From Afipia felis ATCC 53690 (lineage in GTDB: Bacteria > Pseudomonadota > Alphaproteobacteria > Rhizobiales > Xanthobacteraceae): a DNA stretch of 64,000 nucleotides. Location: positions 1,550,001 to 1,614,000 of the forward strand of contig NZ_KB375270.1 of the NCBI RefSeq assembly GCF_000314735.2. The letters are read 5' to 3'. The position numbers and the translations under genes are program-made. Position 1 is the stretch's first letter. Each line of letters starts with the position of its first letter. The notes under the pieces were generated by a model that worked only from the letters and a program-made list of their open reading frames with translations, did not search any database and was not told where the DNA came from. This document shows, in pieces, positions 57,726 through 64,000 of the stretch.

Positions 57726-59528
57726 TTAGCCGCCCTTGTCGTCTTTCTTCTTGTCATTGTCGCTGGCATTGGACGCCGCCGCAGGGCCGGTCGGCAAATC
57801 CGGCAGACCATTGGCGATCTTCGCCTCGATCTTCGGCAGTTCCTCGGCCTCGGGCTTGAGGTCCCGCGCATGCGCCCACTGATATTTCGCCTCCAGCGTC
57901 CGGCCGACACGCCAATAGGCATCGCCGAGATGGTCGTTGATGGTCGGATCTTCCGGCTTGAGATCGATGGCGCGCTCAAGCGTCTTCACGGCGTTGGCGT
58001 AGTCGCCGATGCGGAAGTACGCCCAGCCGAGTGAATCCACGATGTAGCCGTCGTCGGGACGCTGATCGACCGCACGGCGAATCATCGCCATGCCCTCGGG
58101 CAGATTGGTGCCGCGATCAATCCATGAATAGCCAAGATAGTTCAGCACATGGGCCTGCTCGGGCTGAAGCTCCAGCGCTTTCTTCAGATCGGCTTCCGCT
58201 TTCGGCCAGTTCTTCGAGCGCTCCTCGCAGATGCCGCGGAAATAATACAGAACCCAGTTCGGCTTCGATGCGTCGGAGGCATCGATCGCCTTGGAATAAG
58301 TACCGCTGCAATCAGCGAACTTCTTGCGCGCTCGCTCGATGTTGCCGAGCGCCATCAGCGCCTCGGTATCCTGCGGATCCTCCGCAGTCACCGACTTCAG
58401 AATCGCCAGCGCCTCGTCGGTGCGATCCACCGCATCGAGATCGGTCGCCATCTGAATCTGCGCGTTGCGCCTCAGCGGCGAATTGGCCGGCATGCGCTCG
58501 TAGACCTTGATCGCAAACTGCGGCTTCTTCACCGACTCATAGAGATCGGCGAGCGACAGCAGCGCGAGCGGATGGTTCGGGTGCAGATACAGCGCAAGCT
58601 GCAGGTAAACCAGCGCAAGGTCTTCGCCGCCGCGGCGCGTGAGCGAGGAGCCAATACCATACAATGCTTCGGCAGCGCCCGACTGCGGCGTATCGATCTG
58701 CGGCGGCAGCTTCTTCCCGGCCTTCAGATCTTTCATCGCGTCGACGATCAGCGGATGGCGCGGCACCTTCTTGTCGAAGGTCTCGAACACCTGCGCCGCC
58801 TCGGCTTCCTTCTTGTTGCGCGACAGCCAGCGACCGTAGGCGTCGACGATCCGCAACGCAGTGTCGTCGAGCTTGTAGGCCGCCTCGAAGCGGGCGCCCG
58901 CATCCTTCTGCCGGTTGGCGAGTTCGTCAATCAACCCCGCATGGAGATTCTTGAAGATCGGATACCACTCCGGACCCGTGAGCTTGTCGATGTTGGCAAG
59001 CGCGGCGGAGGTGTTGCCTGCACCCTGCATCGCGTAGCTCGCCAGCAGCGTCGCGACGAGATCGGTGATCGGGCCGCGCACCGACTGATTGAAGTTCTGC
59101 TGGGCCGCCGAATAGCGCTTCAGCTTGAGCGCATGAACGCCTTCGACCAGCCGCGCCACGCGGTTGGTCTTGTCGATCGCGAGAATCTTGCCCGCGAGCT
59201 TCACCGCTTCGTCCATCTCGCCGTCGGCGACGGAGGAAATGAAGGCGCGGTCGAGAAGATCAGGGTTCTTCGGATCGACGCGAAGCGCGGCACGATAGAA
59301 CGATGCGGCAACGCCGGCATCGCGATCAGCGCTGGCATGACGCGCGGCAAGATAGCTGCCTGCCGGGCTCAAGCCCTGCAGGTCGCGCGCAGTCGGATAA
59401 GCGGACAAACCGTTATCGATCGTGGGCGCGGTTTCAGCGAAGGCGGATGACGCAACCGGCGCGACGATCATTGCCGCCGCCAGCGCGGCGGCAAGCGCCG
59501 CGCGAGAAGAACGAGTTGAGGAATTCAC
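57726..59528 (-). CDS. Tetratricopeptide-repeat protein, secreted
   Basis: 600 residues from a GTG with GGAG at good spacing; a TTG 12 codons earlier has none. Signal peptide ~1-32 (AALAAALAAAMIVAPVASSAFA-E). The rest is a chain of TPR helices, clearest in the C-terminal half (NWPKAEADLKKALELQPEQAHVLNYLGY, GYIVDSLGWAYFRIGDYANAVKTLERAIDLKPEDPTINDHLGDAYWRVGR). It ends in a Lys/Asp-rich tail. Such proteins scaffold envelope complexes; the partner is unknown. ispE follows on the same strand after ~120 bases. Confidence 0.9.
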   Translation of the reverse strand: MNSSTRSSRAALAAALAAAMIVAPVASSAFAETAPTIDNGLSAYPTARDLQGLSPAGSYLAARHASADRDAGVAASFYRAALRVDPKNPDLLDRAFISSVADGEMDEAVKLAGKILAIDKTNRVARLVEGVHALKLKRYSAAQQNFNQSVRGPITDLVATLLASYAMQGAGNTSAALANIDKLTGPEWYPIFKNLHAGLIDELANRQKDAGARFEAAYKLDDTALRIVDAYGRWLSRNKKEAEAAQVFETFDKKVPRHPLIVDAMKDLKAGKKLPPQIDTPQSGAAEALYGIGSSLTRRGGEDLALVYLQLALYLHPNHPLALLSLADLYESVKKPQFAIKVYERMPANSPLRRNAQIQMATDLDAVDRTDEALAILKSVTAEDPQDTEALMALGNIERARKKFADCSGTYSKAIDASDASKPNWVLYYFRGICEERSKNWPKAEADLKKALELQPEQAHVLNYLGYSWIDRGTNLPEGMAMIRRAVDQRPDDGYIVDSLGWAYFRIGDYANAVKTLERAIDLKPEDPTINDHLGDAYWRVGRTLEAKYQWAHARDLKPEAEELPKIEAKIANGLPDLPTGPAAASNASDNDKKKDDKGG

Positions 59529-59737
59529 GCGCACCGTCTCCGTCAGGATGGGTTGAAAACGCAAGGCCGCCCGGGCGGCTCAGGGCACCGCACAATGGCC
59601 CGTTTGCATGCCATCCGCAAGGATTCGGAAAGCTCCTTTGGAGCGTTCCAGCAAACATGGCCGTATCGTGGCGTCCCCTAAAATGGCGAAACTGTGCCGG
59701 TCCCTGCCCGGAGCACCGTGCAACCCGAGACTGCGCC

Positions 59738-60472
59738 TCAGAAGTTCTTGATGATGAGCAGCAGCCCGGACAACACCAGGGTCAGGTAGACAAGAGTGAG
59801 CAGACTCTCGCTCTTCAATCTGTCGTGAAGATAATGGCCGAGCTTCACGCCAAGGAAGGCAACCGACAACAGCATGGCCGCCCACAGCCAGATATGGCTG
59901 TTGTTGTACAATCCGCCAACGGCGAAAATGCCGAGACGCAGCAGCGTCGTCAGCAGCAGCAAACCGAGGATAGTCGCGCGCAACTCGCTCTTGTCGAAGA
60001 TGCGGCCGGAGAGATAGGCGACATAGATCGGACCGCCGGTCCCGAAGGTCGCCGTCAGCGCTCCTGCCAGAAGACCGAGCGGCACCGCGACGAACTTGTT
60101 CAGCTTCCCGGTCTGCTGCTTCGCCAGCAAACGATAGATGCCGTAAGCGGTGATGAGCACGCCGAGCGTGAGCAGTAGAATCCGCTCGGGAAGAAGCAGC
60201 AGCATGGTCGCGCCGCCGATCATGCCGAGGATGGTGGTCGGCAACAGCGCGATCAGTTCCGGGTAGTTGGCATGCTGACGGAACTTGGCCGCGTTCCAGA
60301 CCACGAACACCGCGTCGAGCAAAGCCACCAGCGGCACGAAGAACCGCAGCGAGGCGACCATCGCCAGAAACGGCATCGCGATCATGCTCTGGCCGAAACC
60401 GGTAATGCCGAACAGCGTATAGGCGCCGAACAGGATCAGGGCGGTGAGCCCGAAGGAAGTCACGTCATGCAT
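59738..60472 (-). CDS. Sulfite exporter TauE/SafE (TSUP) family permease
   Basis: 244 residues with about eight membrane segments. Two related halves begin with Gly-rich GITGFGQSMIAMPFLAMV and LLAGALTATFGTGGPIYVAYLSG, the TSUP hallmark. Substrate unknown; organic or sulfur anions are possible. It is the second TSUP gene in the window, with little similarity to the one at 16180. It is 43 bases after the ETF-QO stop on the same strand, so possibly co-transcribed. Confidence 0.9.
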   Translation of the reverse strand: MHDVTSFGLTALILFGAYTLFGITGFGQSMIAMPFLAMVASLRFFVPLVALLDAVFVVWNAAKFRQHANYPELIALLPTTILGMIGGATMLLLLPERILLLTLGVLITAYGIYRLLAKQQTGKLNKFVAVPLGLLAGALTATFGTGGPIYVAYLSGRIFDKSELRATILGLLLLTTLLRLGIFAVGGLYNNSHIWLWAAMLLSVAFLGVKLGHYLHDRLKSESLLTLVYLTLVLSGLLLIIKNF

Positions 60473-60515
60473 GTCAGCTCAAACCCGTCCCGTGTTCGCA
60501 AGCATCGTCGGCCGC

Positions 60516-62174
60516 TCACATGCCCTGATAGTTCGGCCCGCCGCCGCCTTCCGGCGGCACCCAGACGATGTTTCCGTTCGGGTCCTTGATGTCGCAGGTT
60601 TTGCAATGGACGCAGTTCTGCGCATTGATCTGGAAGCGCGGACCGTCCGGCGCCTCGAGCCATTCATAGACGCCGGCCGGGCAGTAGCGGTTCGAGGGCC
60701 CGGCGAAGACGTCATGCTCGGACGATTTCTGCAGCGCCATGTCGAGCACCTTGAGATGGACCGGCTGGTCCTCCTCATGATTGGTGTTGGACAGGAACAC
60801 CGACGACAATCTGTCGAACGTCACCTGCCCGTCCGGCTTCGGCGCGGGACGCGGCTGGCATGCACTCGCGGAGCGCAGCGATGCGCTATCGGTCTTGCCG
60901 TGCGACAGCGTTCCGAACGGCGAGAGGCCCAGCAGCGTCTGCATCCACATGTCGATGCCGCCAAGTGCCACGCCGAGCACGGTGCCGAACTTCGACCACA
61001 ATGGCTTGACGTTGCGGACGCGGAACAGATCGCGTCCGACTGACGACTCCCGCCAGCCCTCCTCATAAGCCGCCAACTCGTCGTTGGCGCGGCCGTCAGA
61101 GAGCGCCGCCGCCACATGACGCGCAGCGATCATGCCGCTACGCATCGCGTTGTGAACGCCCTTGATCCGCGGCACATTGACGAAACCCGCCGCGCAGCCG
61201 ATCAACGCACCGCCCGGAAATGAAAGCTTCGGCACCGACTGATAGCCGCCTTCGGTAATCGCGCGCGCGCCGTAAGACAACCGCTTGCCGCCTTCCAGCA
61301 CCGGACGGATCGCGGGATGGGTCTTGAAGCGCTGGAATTCCTCGAACGGCGACAGATACGGATCGTCGTAATTGAGATGGACCACGAAACCGATGGCGAC
61401 GAGATTCTCGCCGTAGTGATAGAGGAATGAGCCGCCGCCGGTCTTGCTGTCGAGCGGCCAGCCGAACGAATGGCGTACCAGACCGGGCTGATGCTTCGCC
61501 TTGTCGATCTGCCAGACTTCCTTGAGCCCGATGCCGAATTTCGGCGGCTCGCGATCCTTCGCGAGATCGTAATGCGCGATCAGTTGCTTCGTCAGGCTGC
61601 CACGCGCGCCTTCGGCAAACAGCGTGTACTTGCCGAGCAGCTCCATGCCGCGCGTGAACGAGGCCTTGTGCGAGCCATCGCGCGCAATGCCCATGTCGCC
61701 GGTGGCGACGCCGCGCACCTCGCCCGCTTCGCCATAGACGATTTCGGTCGCAGCAAATCCCGGATAGATTTCTACGCCCAGCGCCTCGGCGCGCGCGCCG
61801 AGCCAGCGGCACAGATCGCCGAGCGAGCCGATGTAACAATGATGATTGTTCATCAGCGGCGGCATCAGGACATTAGGTAGCGTGATCTCGCTGCCCGCCG
61901 TCATCCAGGCGAAACGGTCGGTGGTCACGCGGGTCTTGAGGGGGCAATCCTCATCATCGCGCCATTCGGGAACGAGATCGTCGAGACCGGCTGGATCGAT
62001 CACCGCGCCTGAGAGAATGTGCGCGCCGACCTCGGAGCCTTTTTCGATCACCACCACATTAAGCGTGGGATCGACCTGCTTGAGACGGATCGCCGCGCTA
62101 AGCCCTGCGGGGCCTGCGCCGACGATGACGACATCGAATTCCATGGAGTCGCGGGGCTGCGGCTCTTCGCTCAT
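60516..62174 (-). CDS. etfD: Electron transfer flavoprotein-ubiquinone oxidoreductase
   Basis: 552 residues. FAD-binding FDVVIVGAGPAGLSAAIRL at the N-terminus, the long glycine-rich GAHILSGAVIDPAGLDDL region, and a C-terminal ferredoxin-type domain: CPAGVYEW and NCVHCKTCDIKDPNGNI that hold one [4Fe-4S] cluster. It takes electrons from reduced ETF, fed by acyl-CoA dehydrogenases such as the GcdH in this window, and reduces ubiquinone at the inner membrane. A second ATG ten codons later is an alternative start. It is divergent from the uracil-DNA glycosylase gene. Confidence 0.96.
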   Translation of the reverse strand: MSEEPQPRDSMEFDVVIVGAGPAGLSAAIRLKQVDPTLNVVVIEKGSEVGAHILSGAVIDPAGLDDLVPEWRDDEDCPLKTRVTTDRFAWMTAGSEITLPNVLMPPLMNNHHCYIGSLGDLCRWLGARAEALGVEIYPGFAATEIVYGEAGEVRGVATGDMGIARDGSHKASFTRGMELLGKYTLFAEGARGSLTKQLIAHYDLAKDREPPKFGIGLKEVWQIDKAKHQPGLVRHSFGWPLDSKTGGGSFLYHYGENLVAIGFVVHLNYDDPYLSPFEEFQRFKTHPAIRPVLEGGKRLSYGARAITEGGYQSVPKLSFPGGALIGCAAGFVNVPRIKGVHNAMRSGMIAARHVAAALSDGRANDELAAYEEGWRESSVGRDLFRVRNVKPLWSKFGTVLGVALGGIDMWMQTLLGLSPFGTLSHGKTDSASLRSASACQPRPAPKPDGQVTFDRLSSVFLSNTNHEEDQPVHLKVLDMALQKSSEHDVFAGPSNRYCPAGVYEWLEAPDGPRFQINAQNCVHCKTCDIKDPNGNIVWVPPEGGGGPNYQGM

Positions 62175-62354
62175 GTGGGGCTCGGCTGGTCCTGCTGGGC
62201 GTGGATGGAATGAATCTAAAAAAGCCTTGTACGATTTTCACAAGCAGGACAACCCTGCCGAAATTCATTGCTGCTGTGCGCGCTCCAAAATCCGTTTTGT
62301 GGAACGGCAAATCGGGACTCTCATTCCCGGCCCGGACGCTTTACATTGTCGCCC

Positions 62355-63170
62355 ATGATCACCGAGCGCCCTCCGACTCCGCATGAATTGCTGGCTTTCT
62401 ATCTGGAAGCCGGGGTTGATTGCGCGCTGGCTGAGGAGCCATCCGACCGCCTGTCGGAGAGCGAGCCGGAACCTGCGCCCGCGCCACGGCGCATCGCGCC
62501 ATTGACGGCAGTACCCGCCGCGCCTCTCGTTGCACCGCAACCAGATCTCGCGCCCGCGCCCGATGCCGCCATCGAATCAGCGCGCGAACTTGCTCCGAAG
62601 GCAAAGACGCTGGACGAGTTGCGGGGCCTGCTCGAACAGTTTGACGGCTGTGCACTGAAAGCCACCGCGACGAAGCTGGTGTTCGGCGATGGCAATCCGC
62701 AGGCGCGTGTCATGCTCGTCGGCGAAGCGCCCGGCCGCGACGAGGATCTTCAGGGCATTCCCTTCATCGGCCGTTCGGGCAAGCTGCTCGACCTGATGCT
62801 CGCCTCGATCGGGCTCGACCGCACCGGCGCCTACATCGCCAACGTTATTCCGTGGCGACCGCCGGGCAACCGCGATCCCTCCCCTCATGAAACGCAGATG
62901 TGCCTGCCTTTCATCAAGCGACAGATCGAGCTTGTCGATCCGGACGTTCTGGTCTGTCTCGGCAAGCCGTCATCGCAAGCGGTCCTCGACCTCAAGGACG
63001 GCATCATGAAAACGCGCGGTCGCTGGTTCGATTACAACACCGGCACGCGCACCATCCGCGCGATGGCGACATTCCACCCCGCTTATCTGCTGCGCCAGCC
63101 AATCTACAAGCGGATGACGTGGAAGGATCTGCGCACCATTCAGGCCGCGCTGGCGGCGGGTGCCAAATAG
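62355..63170 (+). CDS. Uracil-DNA glycosylase, family 4/5-like
   Basis: 271 residues from the ATG where the conserved N-terminus begins. A Pro/Ala/Glu-rich linker (~35-75) precedes the catalytic domain (~85-270). Motif A is GEAPGRDED (123-131) and motif B HPAYLLRQP (241-249). Only three of the four Cys that usually bind [4Fe-4S] are in place: Cys99 (DGCALKAT), Cys183 (MCLPF) and Cys201 (VCLGKPS); the partner expected near Cys99 is replaced. It removes uracil from DNA to begin base-excision repair. A small membrane protein gene follows after 28 bases. Confidence 0.9.
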   Translation: MITERPPTPHELLAFYLEAGVDCALAEEPSDRLSESEPEPAPAPRRIAPLTAVPAAPLVAPQPDLAPAPDAAIESARELAPKAKTLDELRGLLEQFDGCALKATATKLVFGDGNPQARVMLVGEAPGRDEDLQGIPFIGRSGKLLDLMLASIGLDRTGAYIANVIPWRPPGNRDPSPHETQMCLPFIKRQIELVDPDVLVCLGKPSSQAVLDLKDGIMKTRGRWFDYNTGTRTIRAMATFHPAYLLRQPIYKRMTWKDLRTIQAALAAGAK

Positions 63171-63198
63171 AATCCGGAACGCCCGAGAGGCGATGGAA

Positions 63199-63366
63199 AT
63201 GAGCAGATACGTGGTGTCGGCTCTTTGGGTGGCGGCCATGGTGGCCATCATCGTCGGCGTGGACATTATGTTCTTCAGGAATCGCTTCTGGGAACGCCTG
63301 ATGGTGAATGTCGGCATCGTTCTGGTGTTCGCCGCCCTTTATCTTGTCTTTTTCAGACGCCCGTGA
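63199..63366 (+). CDS. Small membrane protein of unknown function
   Basis: 55 residues from the ATG placed eight bases after GAGAGG; an ATG two codons earlier is too close to that site. Two membrane segments (RYVVSALWVAAMVAIIVGVDIMFF and LMVNVGIVLVFAALYLVFF) with the loop RNRFWER between. No family recognised; similar short proteins occur widely in Rhizobiales. Probably co-transcribed with the uracil-DNA glycosylase. Confidence 0.75.
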   Translation: MSRYVVSALWVAAMVAIIVGVDIMFFRNRFWERLMVNVGIVLVFAALYLVFFRRP

Positions 63367-63496
63367 CTTCGGACGTCCAAGACGCCAGCTTCTGACCGAA
63401 CGAACCTCAACCTCAGACAATAAAACTTGAAGCTACGGCACTTTGCCTGCTGGTGGATAAACCTACATGGAGGTCGTCAAACCTCAGGGGACCTTC

Positions 63497-64000
63497 ATGG
63501 CCGCAGAAAATACCGAACATTCAACGACAAAGATCGCACTCGTCACCGGAGGCAGCCGCGGGCTCGGCCACAACACCGCGCTCAGCCTGGCGCGCCGGGG
63601 CGTGGACGTTATCATTACCTATCACTCAAATCAGGTAGAAGCCGACGCCACCGTTGCCGCGATCAAAAAGCTCGGCCGCAACGCTGCAGCGTTGCAGCTC
63701 GACACCGGCGCGATCAAAACCTTCCCGGACTTTGCAACGCGGCTGAAGACCGCACTCAAAGACAATTGGGGGGCGTCGCAGTTCGATTACCTCGTGAACA
63801 ACGCTGGCATCGGCCTCAACAGGCCGTTCGCGGAAACCACCGAGGCCGATTTCGACCGGCTGATGAACATCCATTTCAAGGGCGTGTACTTCCTGACCCA
63901 GACGCTGCTGCCGCTGATCGCCGACGGCGGACGCATCATCAACCTCTCCAGCGGCCTTGCCCGCTTCAGCCTACCGGGCTTTTCCGCCTACGGCGCAATG
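63497..64000 (+). CDS. Short-chain dehydrogenase/reductase, N-terminal part (3' end outside window)
   Basis: 168 codons visible, running off the window edge. The start is placed at the ATG preceded by CAGGGGAC; another ATG ten codons earlier is in frame. NAD(P)-binding VTGGSRGLGHN, NNAG motif, catalytic Ser in NLSSGLARF and the active-site Tyr in FSAYGAM at the very edge. Classical SDR; the substrate cannot be inferred. Confidence 0.88.
   Translation, partial: MAAENTEHSTTKIALVTGGSRGLGHNTALSLARRGVDVIITYHSNQVEADATVAAIKKLGRNAAALQLDTGAIKTFPDFATRLKTALKDNWGASQFDYLVNNAGIGLNRPFAETTEADFDRLMNIHFKGVYFLTQTLLPLIADGGRIINLSSGLARFSLPGFSAYGAM

Overview
The window is a 64 kb piece of a GC-rich alphaproteobacterial chromosome, most likely from the Bradyrhizobiaceae/Nitrobacteraceae (Afipia, Oligotropha, Rhodopseudomonas, Bradyrhizobium group). 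The basis is the gene content and order (aroC - histidine phosphatase - fabI; S49 peptidase - small membrane protein - glyQ - glyS; corA - cutA; ygfZ - tag - HD; nadABC with a COG4111-type regulator), several families typical of the order (DUF1236, DUF3422, TIGR02301, DUF1499, DUF2147), and a CGTCATTGCGAG...CTCGCAATGACG palindromic repeat of the kind scattered through these genomes. The genus cannot be fixed from sequence reading alone. I found no phage, integrase, transposase, CRISPR array or rRNA operon; the region looks like stable core chromosome.

Layout. 0-8 kb: end of a chemotaxis receptor, a Gly/His-rich secreted protein, chorismate synthase (aroC), a histidine phosphatase, enoyl-ACP reductase (fabI), an ECF sigma/anti-sigma pair, a PRC-barrel protein and a DnaJ-type chaperone. 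8-14 kb: lipoprotein, pdxH, an SDR, the NHEJ ligase LigD, cutA and corA. 14-21 kb: L,D-transpeptidase, extensin-like protein, TSUP permease, DUF1499 protein, metallo-beta-lactamase-fold hydrolase, glutaryl-CoA dehydrogenase, a RibB with a degenerate GTP-cyclohydrolase-like tail. 21.9-26.6 kb: a complete branched-chain amino-acid-type ABC importer (binding protein, LivH, LivM, LivG, LivF), followed by an AT-rich intergenic stretch and tRNA-Pro(CGG). 27-33 kb: tsaC/sua5 coupled to an FAD dehydrogenase, an HMCES/YedK-type abasic-site protein, a Nudix cluster and dihydroorotase. 33.8-37.5 kb: a tightly packed run ygfZ - tag - HD phosphohydrolase - protein phosphatase - NadQ-like regulator. 37.6-46 kb: DUF3422 protein, an AcuI-like reductase, the nadABC operon for de novo NAD synthesis and a SleB-type cell-wall hydrolase. 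46-54 kb: PPDK with a histone-H1-like N-terminal tail, small envelope proteins, glycyl-tRNA synthetase and an S49 peptidase. 54-64 kb: methyltransferase, DUF2007, polyprenyl diphosphate synthase, ispE, a TPR protein, a second TSUP permease, ETF-ubiquinone oxidoreductase, a uracil-DNA glycosylase and a truncated SDR.

How the parts fit. NAD synthesis (nadABC) and its probable repressor (NadQ) are 3.4 kb apart, and an imperfect 23-bp palindrome sits next to the nadA start. Glutaryl-CoA dehydrogenase and ETF-QO are two ends of one electron route to ubiquinone. ispE and the long-chain polyprenyl diphosphate synthase belong to the isoprenoid/quinone pathway. DNA repair is well represented (LigD, HMCES-like protein, 3-methyladenine glycosylase, uracil-DNA glycosylase).

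Nothing here is an obvious new defence or mobile system. The most interesting leads are regulatory or architectural: a pair of perfect palindromes 22 bp apart in front of aroC, the hairpin/palindrome leader of nadA, the duplicated start site of the ECF sigma gene, the basic tail on PPDK, and the compact ygfZ-tag-HD-phosphatase-nadQ gene run. Starts were chosen by Shine-Dalgarno match, signal peptide position and family N-terminus, and are marked where uncertain.
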